Source: Actinomycetota bacterium (GTDB lineage Bacteria > Actinomycetota > Thermoleophilia > BMS3ABIN01). Taken from it: a stretch of DNA of 64,000 bases. Shown piece by piece: positions 56,580 through 64,000 of the stretch. The notes beneath the pieces were generated by a model, which was not told where the DNA came from, made no database searches, and saw nothing but the letters and a program-made list of their open reading frames with translations. Positions within the stretch are counted from its first letter, which is position 1, and the number at the start of each line of letters is the position of its first letter. The stretch spans positions 191,229 through 255,228 of the forward strand of contig JAMCPM010000011.1 in assembly GCA_023382335.1 (NCBI GenBank). Reading direction: 5' to 3'. The translations under genes and the position numbers were made by a program.

Positions 56580-57733
56580 AAATTATCTTTTATCCGGTCG
56601 AGCGCTTCTCGAATCCGCTCGTCGGGCGCGGTTAGGGATATACGCACAAAGCCCTCGCCGCTGGGACCGTAACCGGAGCCGGGTGGAACCACGACGGCGC
56701 ACTTCTCCAGGAACATGTCCGCAAAGGAAGCGGATGTGTAGCCATCAGGGACCGGCACCCAGATATAGATCGTGCCCTTGGGCGGCGTCACCTCGATGCC
56801 GAGCTCCCTCAGCGTCCCGACAACCAGGTCGCGGCGGCGCTGATACAGGGAACACATCTCCTTGACGCTCTGCTGCGAGCCGGTCATCGCCGTGACCGCG
56901 GTCCGCTGCAGCGCCTGAAACATCCCCGAGTCGATGTTGGTCTTGAGCCTCCAGAGCGCCTCGATGATATCGGCGTTGCCAACGGCGGCGCCGATGCGCC
57001 AGCCGGTCATGTTGTAAGTCTTCGAGAGGGAATAAAACTCGACGCCCACTTCCTTGGCGCCCGGCGTCTCCAGGAAGCTGGGCGCCACGTAGCCGTCGTA
57101 GGTGATCTCCGAATATGCGTTGTCGTGAATGACGGCTATCTCGTGCTTGCGGCCGAACTCGGTCAGACGAGCGAAGAAATCGTCCTCGATGACAGCGCCG
57201 GTGGGGTTGTTGGGGTAGTTGACAAACAGCATCTTTGTGCGGGCGAGCGTCCCGGCGTCGATGGCGTCGAGGTCGGGCTGAAAGCCCAGCCCGGGCACGA
57301 GCGGCAACGGCACGGCTTCTCCGCCTGCCAGGATGGGGCCGCCGGCATAGACCGGATAGCCCGGGTCAGCGCCCAGGCAGACATCGCCGGCATCGAGAAA
57401 GCTCATGCAGATATGGGCGATGCCTTCCTTGGCCCCGAGCAGCGGCATGATCTCAGTCTCCGGATCGAGATCGACGCCGAAGCGGCTTCTGTAAAAATCA
57501 GCGACCCCCTCGCGGAACTCATCGAGCCCGCGATTGTTGGGATATTGATGATTGGCCGGGTCGGCGACCTGCCGCTGCATCTCCTCGACGATATGAGCTG
57601 GCGTGGGCATGTCGGGATCGCCGATGCCGAGACTGATGACGTCGACGCCCTGCCTGCGCTTCTCGGCGACCTTGCGCTCGATCTCGGCAAACAGGTACGG
57701 GGGCATTCCATCCATGCGCCGCGAAAACCTCAT
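56576..57733 (-). CDS. dapL: LL-diaminopimelate aminotransferase
   Basis: The 385-residue fold-type I aminotransferase has [23 protein letters not shown] and the PLP lysine in [14 protein letters not shown], with the DapL-type start [41 protein letters not shown]. DapL makes LL-diaminopimelate directly from tetrahydrodipicolinate. The adjacent dapF, which epimerises that product, gives strong context. An aspartate aminotransferase activity cannot be excluded. Confidence 0.9.
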   Translation of the reverse strand: MRFSRRMDGMPPYLFAEIERKVAEKRRQGVDVISLGIGDPDMPTPAHIVEEMQRQVADPANHQYPNNRGLDEFREGVADFYRSRFGVDLDPETEIMPLLGAKEGIAHICMSFLDAGDVCLGADPGYPVYAGGPILAGGEAVPLPLVPGLGFQPDLDAIDAGTLARTKMLFVNYPNNPTGAVIEDDFFARLTEFGRKHEIAVIHDNAYSEITYDGYVAPSFLETPGAKEVGVEFYSLSKTYNMTGWRIGAAVGNADIIEALWRLKTNIDSGMFQALQRTAVTAMTGSQQSVKEMCSLYQRRRDLVVGTLRELGIEVTPPKGTIYIWVPVPDGYTSASFADMFLEKCAVVVPPGSGYGPSGEGFVRISLTAPDERIREALDRIKDNL

Positions 57734-57736
57734 CTC

Positions 57737-58603
57737 TTACAGCTCCTTAAGTCGGTTGATTAACTGCTCGGACATGATGCCGGAATAGACTTCCTCGGCC
57801 GGACCGGTCATGATGACTTCCATCCCCGGGCCGACTTCGATGACAAGGTCGCCGCCGGGAAGATGCACGGTGACCGGGCTGACGGCGCCGTGGGTCAGAT
57901 GCGCGGCCACAGCGACGGCGCAGGCTCCCGTGCCGCAAGCGTTGGTCTCCCCCACGCCGCGTTCCCAGACGCGCATCGCGACCTCGGAATCGCCCAGGAC
58001 CTTCATGAACTCGACATTGGTGCGGTTGGGAAAGAGTTCGTGATTCTCGATCGCCGGCCCCAAGATGCCGAGCTCGACGGCTTTCGGGTCATCGGTCTCG
58101 ATGACACAGTGCGGATTGCCCATGTCGATGAAGGTGAATTCAAATTCGCTGCCGGCGGCCTCGAGCTTTGCCCTTGGGCCGGCGCCGGTGACCTGCGCGC
58201 TTTCGACCGCCGCGACCCCATGGCCGTCGAGTCTTGCCGTTCCCATCCTGACGGTGACCATCCCGTCGGCAGCCACTGTGGGCGCGATCACGCCGGCGCC
58301 GGTAGTCACGGCGAGGGTTCGTTCATTGGTGACGCCCCGATCCACCAGATAGCGCGCCAGCATGCGGATGCCGTTGCCGCACATCTCCGCGGTGCTGCCG
58401 TCGGTGTTAAAGATCTCGAGGCTGAAGCCTGATGATTCAGTGCCGCTCCAGAGGAGGATGCCATCCGAACCGATGCCGAAGTGGCGGTCACAGATAGCGG
58501 CGGCGCGTGCCGGCGTCATAACGAAGGCAAGGTCGTGCACGGCAATGATCACATAGTCATTGCCGATTCCCTGCCACTTGGAGAATTCAATCGGTTCGGT
58601 CAT
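57737..58603 (-). CDS. dapF: Diaminopimelate epimerase
   Basis: Starting at ATG 58,603, 288 residues contain KWQGIGNDYVII, the first catalytic Cys in EMCGNGIRMLARYL and the second in NACGTGACAVAVAA, with FIDMGNPHCVI and ERGVGE around them. The enzyme converts LL- to meso-diaminopimelate for lysine and peptidoglycan. The first 17 bases lie within the miaA stop region, so the genes are coupled. Upstream extension would add unrelated residues. Confidence 0.95.
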   Translation of the reverse strand: MTEPIEFSKWQGIGNDYVIIAVHDLAFVMTPARAAAICDRHFGIGSDGILLWSGTESSGFSLEIFNTDGSTAEMCGNGIRMLARYLVDRGVTNERTLAVTTGAGVIAPTVAADGMVTVRMGTARLDGHGVAAVESAQVTGAGPRAKLEAAGSEFEFTFIDMGNPHCVIETDDPKAVELGILGPAIENHELFPNRTNVEFMKVLGDSEVAMRVWERGVGETNACGTGACAVAVAAHLTHGAVSPVTVHLPGGDLVIEVGPGMEVIMTGPAEEVYSGIMSEQLINRLKEL

Positions 58604-59543
58604 CGATGCGGTCGATAATGGCCTGCGCCACCGAGGCGGTGGAGCTTCCGGCCACGTCGATTCTAACAATATCAGGCATCTTCCGCATCCAGGTGAGTTG
58701 GCGTTTGGCGTAGCGGCGGCTCTTCTGCTTTATGGCAGCCGCGACATCCTCGAGGCTGATGAGCCCGTCGAGATACTTGCAGATCTCACGGAAGCCGATA
58801 GCCTGGGACGCCGTCCGCGAGACTTTCGCCCGGCGTGCGGCGCGCACTTCTTCAACGGCGCCGGCGGCGAGCATGGCGTCGACCCGATCTTCGATGAGCC
58901 TGTAGATGTCGTCCCTGGGAGCGGTGAGGCCGAAGGATCTGACCCGGTAAGGGGAAGCTGAAGACCAGAGCCGCTGCCGCTCTTCCGACACGGATCGGCC
59001 GCGGCCGGAGGCCGCGGCCTCGGCGCCTTCCAGCGCCCGTAGCAGACGCCGGGGGTTTTCACGGTCGATGGAGGCTGCGGCTTCCTGATCGAGCTGCTGG
59101 AGTTCCATGAACGCCTTATCCAGGCCTTCGGTACGGATGAATTCCTGCCACCTGTAGCGGGCCTCAGGGTCTGACGGTCCGGCAAAACTAAATCCACCCA
59201 GAAGTGAGCGGATATAGAGGCCGGTGCCGCCGACAAGCAGCGGCAGCTTGCCGCGCTCGCTTATCTCTTCGATGAGCGCGTCCGCCTCGCTGGCAAATCT
59301 GGCGGCGCTGTAATCCTCATCGATGCCGACAGAGCCGATAAAGTGATGCGGAACGGCTGACAGCATCGCCTCATCGGGCTGATCGGTCAGAATCGGCAAC
59401 CCGCGGTATACCTGCATGGAATCAGCGGATACGATCTCACCGCCACAAATCCGCGCCAACTCAACGGCGACGCGGCTTTTACCCACGGCCGTAGGGCCGA
59501 ACAGGGCGACGACAAGCGGTTTTCTTCCAGAGGATTCAGTCAT
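58587..59543 (-). CDS. miaA: tRNA dimethylallyltransferase
   Basis: The 318-residue protein has P-loop FGPTAVGKSRVAVELA, SADSMQVYRGLPILTDQPD, GGTGLYIRSLLGGF, and the late RRYAKRQLTWMRKMP. MiaA adds the isopentenyl group to A37 of tRNAs reading U. It works before MiaB, whose gene lies in the same cluster. The start was chosen at MTESSGRKP because upstream codons are Arg/Asp-rich and overlap AMMECR1. Confidence 0.95.
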   Translation of the reverse strand: MTESSGRKPLVVALFGPTAVGKSRVAVELARICGGEIVSADSMQVYRGLPILTDQPDEAMLSAVPHHFIGSVGIDEDYSAARFASEADALIEEISERGKLPLLVGGTGLYIRSLLGGFSFAGPSDPEARYRWQEFIRTEGLDKAFMELQQLDQEAAASIDRENPRRLLRALEGAEAAASGRGRSVSEERQRLWSSASPYRVRSFGLTAPRDDIYRLIEDRVDAMLAAGAVEEVRAARRAKVSRTASQAIGFREICKYLDGLISLEDVAAAIKQKSRRYAKRQLTWMRKMPDIVRIDVAGSSTASVAQAIIDRIDDRTD

Positions 59544-59608
59544 ATCGAATATGGATGCCTGGCCGGAGGACCGGTCTGCGGCTGCGTGCCGGCGGGCCGG
59601 GTCCGGAT

Positions 59609-60166
59609 CTACCCTTCGGAGGCCTGAGGATCTTTCCCCGGTTTCCATTCTTCCGTGTACCTGGAAACCGTAAAACGCTGCACCGAGAATTCCTCCGCCG
59701 GCTCGATGCCGGCTTTCTGACAGGCGATGCCCAGCTGTTGCTCTACCGACTCCACACCCTCGAGGTCGGGCAGCAGAACGCCCCGGCGGTAGTCGCAGCC
59801 GACGATCACGCCATAGCGTTTGCAGTCGAGCTGCTCGTGCGAGCTGACCCCCTCAGGGGCGCTGAGGACATCGACGCTAAAATGAAGCCCATCGTACTCT
59901 GCAGCCGTGACCGGAGGGAAACGGGGATCGCCAAAAGCTGCCGATTGCGCGTTGCGGACGATCTCGCGGCCCAGGTCTTCCTCGGCCGGCTCCAGGGTGC
60001 CGATGCAGCCGCGCAGATCCTTGCCTTTCTTGATGCTGACGAAGCAGGCGGCCGGCTGGCGATAGAAATCCTCATCGGGCGGATCGGGAATGGCCCGGAA
60101 ATCGAGAGCCGCTTTCACGACTTCGCGGGCAAAGGCGGCGGGATTGGTTTCCGGAAGTGATGTCAT
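59609..60166 (-). CDS. AMMECR1-domain protein
   Basis: The 185-residue protein has the family core: ACFVSIKKGKDLRGCIGTLEPAEEDLGREIVRNAQSAAFGDPRFPPVTAAEYDGLHFSVDVLSAPE, with the invariant LRGCIGT, and KRYGVIVGCDYRRGVLLPDLEGV. AMMECR1 proteins occur with MEMO proteins and a radical SAM enzyme (AmmeMemoRadiSam system). The MEMO gene is adjacent (75 bp); no radical SAM partner other than MiaB is nearby. The reaction is unknown. Confidence 0.93.
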   Translation of the reverse strand: MTSLPETNPAAFAREVVKAALDFRAIPDPPDEDFYRQPAACFVSIKKGKDLRGCIGTLEPAEEDLGREIVRNAQSAAFGDPRFPPVTAAEYDGLHFSVDVLSAPEGVSSHEQLDCKRYGVIVGCDYRRGVLLPDLEGVESVEQQLGIACQKAGIEPAEEFSVQRFTVSRYTEEWKPGKDPQASEG

Positions 60167-60241
60167 GGGACTATTTGCATGAGGATAATACGTCGGTCAT
60201 GGGACTAAATTGTTTGCCGAGCCGATAAATCCTGCCCGCGC

Positions 60242-61060
60242 TCAGCTCACGATGACGCCGGCATAGCCCACAACCTGGGTGTAATCTCCGGTGACATCGC
60301 CGGATGTCTCGTATTTTGCCAGCCTGGCGTCACTGGCCCCGAGCTCGCGGCAGGCGTAGAGCATCGCCGCCGCCGGCGCCACGCCACACATGGAGATGTG
60401 GTTCTCCATCACCGTCCTCAAGAGGCCTTCGGGATCGAGCGCCAGTAGTTTTTCGATCGCCATCTGATCTTTTTCCTGAGCCGTGACCTGGCTCTCGTAA
60501 TGGCTCATGTCCGAGCTGGCTACAACCAGCACCGGTTCCGGCGCCGCCTTGATCGCCGCGGCTATCGCCAGGCCGATGTCTCGGCAGGTGTCATTGCTGG
60601 TTGTCATCAGGGAAATGGGCACTAACTCGATATCGCCGACCAGATACTGCAGAAACGGTATCTGGACCTCGATGGAGTGTTCGAACAGATGGGCCCGTTC
60701 ATCGGGGGCCAGCACCTGGCTGTGGGACTCGATTGCCTCCGCCAGCCCGTGGGCAATCCGCACGTCTCCTGTGGGCAGACGCCAGACTCCGGCGCTCATG
60801 ATCGAGGCGGCAGGCCCCAGCCCGGTATGATTGGGGCCGAGGATAACAAAAGTATTAGGAAGGTCAACGGAGCCGAAGACCTCGCCGGCGACTCTGCCGG
60901 AATACATGTAGCCCGCATGCGGAACCATGACTCCCAGGGCATGATGTTTGGGCCCTGGACCGATCAGGTCCTTGACAGCTCTCTCAAGCTTGGCACGGGA
61001 TCCGGGGTAAAACTGGCCGGCGACGGCGGCTTCTCTTACGGGTGAAATCAATGGATCCAT
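60242..61060 (-). CDS. MEMO1-family protein
   Basis: GGAGGTGGT lies before the ATG at 61,060. The 272 residues include REAAVAGQFYPGSRAKLERAV, MVPHAGYMYSGRVAGEVF, ILGPNHTGLG, EHSIEVQIPFLQYL, VVASSDMSHYES and a conserved MCGVAPAAAMLYA. The His/Asp/Cys set corresponds to the metal pocket of the fold shared with extradiol dioxygenases. It pairs with AMMECR1. The enzyme function is not established. Confidence 0.93.
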   Translation of the reverse strand: MDPLISPVREAAVAGQFYPGSRAKLERAVKDLIGPGPKHHALGVMVPHAGYMYSGRVAGEVFGSVDLPNTFVILGPNHTGLGPAASIMSAGVWRLPTGDVRIAHGLAEAIESHSQVLAPDERAHLFEHSIEVQIPFLQYLVGDIELVPISLMTTSNDTCRDIGLAIAAAIKAAPEPVLVVASSDMSHYESQVTAQEKDQMAIEKLLALDPEGLLRTVMENHISMCGVAPAAAMLYACRELGASDARLAKYETSGDVTGDYTQVVGYAGVIVS

Positions 61061-61101
61061 GGACACCACCTCCGCTACCTTTCTTCCCGTTTGCCTGAAT
61101 A

Positions 61102-62487
61102 TCAATCTCCGGCTGCGGAGCGAGGCGTCTGAACTCCTTTCAGCGTAGTCGAGGTGGCTGAATCGATCTTCACGTCGGTAAAATCGCCGGCGCCGAGCCC
61201 GGCTGACAGAGGCTTAAAATTCACTATCTTGTTTCGGCGCGTCCGTCCGCGCCAGAGACCTTCTCCGTGGCGGCTCGGCCCCTCGATCAGCACTTCCTCG
61301 ACAGAGCCCGCCAGTGCTTCGTTTTTGGCCAGGGCCATCGACTGGGTCAGCCCGACCAGCTCGTTCATCCTGCGTTTTTTGGTCGTATCGGGGATACGGC
61401 CGGGAAAATCGGCGGCCTCGGTGCCCGGACGCGGAGAATAAAGGAAGGTGAAGGCGCCGTCATAGCGGCACTCTGCCGCCAGCGTCATGGTCCGGTAGAA
61501 ATCTTCCTCTTTCTCTCCCGGAAAACCAATAATTATGTCTGTGGTCAGCGCCAGGCCTGGAATCTGGCGATAAAGGCCGGCTACCAGCTCGAGATAATGC
61601 TCGCGGGTATAGCCGCGGTTCATGCGGCTGAGGATGCGATTGGAGCCTGACTGCACCGGCAGGTGCAGGTGTTCGCAGACAGACGGCAGGTCACGCATGG
61701 CTTCGACGAGATCGTCCCCGAGGTCCTTGGGATGGGAAGTAGTGAAGCGGATCCGCCTCAGGCCCTTGACGTCATCTAGCCTGCCCAGCAGCGAGGCGAA
61801 ACAATGGCCGCCCGGCTGCGAATCACAGCCGGCTCCTCCATTGTCCGAGGTGTTGCGGTCCAGGCCGTAGCTGTTTACATTCTGTCCTAAAAGTGTTATT
61901 TCGACGACGCCCTCGTCGACCAGCCGCTCGACTTCCCCTATTATTTCCGGGGCCGGCCGGCTACGTTCGGGGCCGCGCACGCTGGGCACGACACAGTAGC
62001 TGCAGAAATTGGTGCAACCTGTCATCACCTGGACCCAGGCCCGGTATGGATCGATCCTGCGCGCAGGCAAGCCGCCACTGGGAGCAGACTCGATGGAAAA
62101 GGAGCTTACGGGGGTGGATTGGGCGGCGGCGGCCTCGGCCAGCGCCGCCAGTTCGCCGATATCGCCAGGCCCGATGGCGATGTCGAGAAACGGCAGGTCG
62201 CGGAAGATATCTTCGCGGCGGCTCTGGGCAAAACAGCCGGCGATGGCTATCAGCCTGTCGGGTCGCTCGTTCTTCAGGCGCCTGGCGTCACCCAGCCGCC
62301 CCAGCAGCCTTGATTCGGCGCTCTCACGGACCGAGCAGGTGTTGAACAGCAGCAGGTCGGCTTCCTCGGGGTCGGCGGCAGGAGACCAGCCGTTGGCTTC
62401 CAGTACCCCCCGCATGCGCTCCGAATCGTGCTCGTTCATCTGGCAGCCGAAAGTGGTCAGGTGATAACGCCGCCCGGGGAGAGACAC
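61102..62487 (-). CDS. miaB: tRNA methylthiotransferase MiaB
   Basis: The 461-residue protein has the N-terminal cluster cysteines in TFGCQMNEHDSERM, FNTCSVRESAE and GCFAQSR, the radical SAM motif CTNFCSYCVVP, LGQNVNSYG, FPGEKEEDFYRTM, and a TRAM domain (EVLIEGPSRHGEGLWRGRTRRNKIVNF). It adds methylthio to i6A37 of tRNA, the product of MiaA. A 45-residue stretch around 61,830 (NTSDNGGAGCDSQPGGH) is an insertion relative to most MiaB. Confidence 0.95.
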   Translation of the reverse strand: MSLPGRRYHLTTFGCQMNEHDSERMRGVLEANGWSPAADPEEADLLLFNTCSVRESAESRLLGRLGDARRLKNERPDRLIAIAGCFAQSRREDIFRDLPFLDIAIGPGDIGELAALAEAAAAQSTPVSSFSIESAPSGGLPARRIDPYRAWVQVMTGCTNFCSYCVVPSVRGPERSRPAPEIIGEVERLVDEGVVEITLLGQNVNSYGLDRNTSDNGGAGCDSQPGGHCFASLLGRLDDVKGLRRIRFTTSHPKDLGDDLVEAMRDLPSVCEHLHLPVQSGSNRILSRMNRGYTREHYLELVAGLYRQIPGLALTTDIIIGFPGEKEEDFYRTMTLAAECRYDGAFTFLYSPRPGTEAADFPGRIPDTTKKRRMNELVGLTQSMALAKNEALAGSVEEVLIEGPSRHGEGLWRGRTRRNKIVNFKPLSAGLGAGDFTDVKIDSATSTTLKGVQTPRSAAGD

Positions 62488-62505
62488 TTCGAGACCTTCC
62501 CTTAA

Positions 62506-64000
62506 TTATTTCGCGTACTCGGTGGCTCGGCTCTCGCGGATCACCGTGACCTTGATCTGCCCCGGATAATCGAGCTGTTTTTCGATCTCCTTGGCGATCT
62601 CGCGCGACAGCAGCGCCGCTTCAGAATCGTCGATCTCGCCGGGCTTGACCATGACACGTATCTCGCGGCCGGCCTGCATCACATAGCATTTCTCGACGCC
62701 CTTCTTGCTGACGGCGATGTCCTCCAGCGATTCCAGCCTCTTGATATAGCTCTCGAGGCTGTCGCGGCGGGCTCCGGGACGAGCGGCGCTGACAGCGTCG
62801 GCGGCCTGCACCAGGACCGCTTCGACGGTCTGGGGCTCGATGTCGGAATGATGGGCTTCGATGGCATGCGAGATGGCCTGGGATTCGCGGTTCTTTTTGG
62901 CCAGGTTGGCGCCGATGTCGGCGTGCGTGCCCTCGACCTGATGGTCGACCGCCTTGCCGATGTCGTGCAGCAGGCCCGCGCGCTTGACGATCTTGGTGTT
63001 GGCGCCCAACTCGGCGGCCATGATCCCGGCGAGGTGGCTCACCTCCAGGGAATGAGCCAGCACGTTCTGGCCATAACTTGTTCGGTACTTGAGGCGTCCC
63101 AGTAACTTCACCAGGTTTTCGGGAACGCCGTGGACATTGGCCTCGAGCGTCGCCTGTTCCCCTGCCTCGAGAATGGCTTTCTCGACCTCAGCCTTAGCCT
63201 GCTTGTAAGTGTCCTCGATCCTGGCAGGATGGATACGGCCGTCGGAGAGGAGCTTGGTCAGGGTGAGCCGGGCGATTTCGCGCTTGACGCCGTCGAAGCC
63301 GCTTAGAACGACCGCTTCGGGCGTGTCGTCGATGATGACGTCGATGCCGCTGATGTTCTCCAGGGCGCGGATGTTGCGCCCTTCCCGGCCGATGATGCGG
63401 CCCTTCATCTCGTCGGAGGGCAGCGGCACCACAGATACCGTCGTCTCGGCGGCGTGATTGGCGGCCGTCCGCTGGATGCTCAGGGAAAGGATGTTGCGTG
63501 CCCGCCGCTCTGATTCCCGGCGGGTCTCCTCCTCGATGCTGCGGATGATCTTGGCCATGTCATACCGGGCCTCTTCTTCCACCTGCTTCATCAGGAGCTC
63601 TTTGGCTTGCGTGCTGGAGAGGCCGGAGATCCGTTCCAGCTGCCGGCGCTGGTCGTCGAGCGCCTGCTGCAGATCTTCCCCCAGCTTCTTGGTGTTCTGC
63701 TCGCGGTCGGCGATCGATTGCTCGCGGCGCTGGATGTCTTTTTCGCGGTCGGCGGTTACCTTTTCCTTGTCCTCCAGCCGCTGCTCGCCCTTGAGGATCT
63801 CGGCGCGGCGCTCCTTAAGCTCCGCTTCAACTTCCTCGCGAAGGCGGTGGGCGTCTTCCCTGGCCTCCACCTGCGCCGTGCGCTGCATCGTCTCGATCTC
63901 TTTGGCCGCATCAGCTCGCAGCTTTTCAACGTCGCTCTCAGCCGAGGATATGCGTGCTTCCGTCATCATCTTTCTGAGGAAGAAGCCCGCGGCGAGAGCG
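62506..64000 (-). CDS. rny: Ribonuclease Y (5' end outside the window)
   Basis: The frame stays open to the window edge ([10 protein letters not shown] precedes the first internal Met), so the N-terminal membrane anchor is cut off. The visible part has a long charged coiled coil, a KH domain ([28 protein letters not shown]), and an HD domain ([30 protein letters not shown]), ending in [18 protein letters not shown]. RNase Y starts mRNA decay at the membrane. The gene is upstream of miaB in the same direction, 18 bp apart. Confidence 0.95.
   Translation of the reverse strand, partial: ALAAGFFLRKMMTEARISSAESDVEKLRADAAKEIETMQRTAQVEAREDAHRLREEVEAELKERRAEILKGEQRLEDKEKVTADREKDIQRREQSIADREQNTKKLGEDLQQALDDQRRQLERISGLSSTQAKELLMKQVEEEARYDMAKIIRSIEEETRRESERRARNILSLSIQRTAANHAAETTVSVVPLPSDEMKGRIIGREGRNIRALENISGIDVIIDDTPEAVVLSGFDGVKREIARLTLTKLLSDGRIHPARIEDTYKQAKAEVEKAILEAGEQATLEANVHGVPENLVKLLGRLKYRTSYGQNVLAHSLEVSHLAGIMAAELGANTKIVKRAGLLHDIGKAVDHQVEGTHADIGANLAKKNRESQAISHAIEAHHSDIEPQTVEAVLVQAADAVSAARPGARRDSLESYIKRLESLEDIAVSKKGVEKCYVMQAGREIRVMVKPGEIDDSEAALLSREIAKEIEKQLDYPGQIKVTVIRESRATEYAK

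Noticed and set aside
58604-58669. Upstream extension of dapF
   Set aside because: The extra residues (Pro/Arg/Ser-rich) do not fit DapF and lie inside miaA coding sequence; the ATG at 58,603 gives the normal N-terminus.

Overview
This 64-kb, GC-rich window joins most of an integrated tailed-phage genome (positions 1 to about 32,600) to a bacterial chromosome segment (about 32,750 to 64,000). The host looks like a deep-branching Actinomycetota. The evidence is a GarA-like FHA gene next to an FtsR-like MerR gene, an RsiG-like c-di-GMP-binding anti-sigma homologue, and the run rny-miaB-[MEMO1-AMMECR1]-miaA-dapF-dapL-hflX. The class cannot be fixed from sequence alone; a Rubrobacteria/Thermoleophilia-like or subsurface lineage is my inference.

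Prophage (1-32,600). The left end lies outside the window. Early genes run rightward: a Sak4-like annealing ATPase, a DUF669 protein, a small SMC/Rad50-like ATPase, a GISAG-repeat protein, a YopX-family protein, a frameshifted MazG-like gene, a DUF5131 protein and a DUF1376-type replication protein. A switch-like patch with an HNH gene and leftward small genes (7.6-8.8 kb) follows. Then come a ParB-methyltransferase fusion and a complete siphovirus morphogenesis module: small and large terminase, portal, MuF-like protein, scaffold, capsid, connectors, tail tube, frameshifted tail chaperones, tape measure, distal tail and hub, endolysin, fibres, SLT lysozyme and holin. A leftward tyrosine integrase and a rightward XRE repressor close the right end.

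Host region 32.7-47 kb. It holds an RlpA-type secreted protein, apt, ftsR/garA-like genes, rsiG-like, an MglB/MglA polarity GTPase pair, a PHP phosphoesterase, a nucleotidyltransferase fused to a degenerate phosphomannomutase, a CDP-alcohol phosphatidyltransferase, a ferritin, two tandem LVIVD beta-propeller proteins and a lipoprotein.

Accessory region 47-52.9 kb. A metal-resistance operon (CadC-like ArsR regulator, CDF-like transporter, CDF exporter) ends in the most striking gene of the window: a PCYCGC-family protein whose C-terminal CxxC is encoded as TGA-Asp-Leu-TGA with a bacterial SECIS-like hairpin behind it, so probably a two-selenocysteine protein. Downstream lies about 430 bp with no gene but with a long closed multistem RNA-like fold and three tandem H-type pseudoknots. 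A small element follows (RHH/PIN toxin-antitoxin, XRE regulator, large serine recombinase) whose recombinase gene runs into tRNA-Pro(GGG).

Host region 52.9-64 kb. All genes run leftward: VOC-domain protein, dut, a GNAT with an aquaporin-like leader remnant, DUF4389, then hflX, dapL, dapF, miaA, AMMECR1, MEMO1, miaB and rny (cut by the window edge). The order suggests one or more long housekeeping operons for tRNA modification, lysine/peptidoglycan precursor synthesis and RNA decay.
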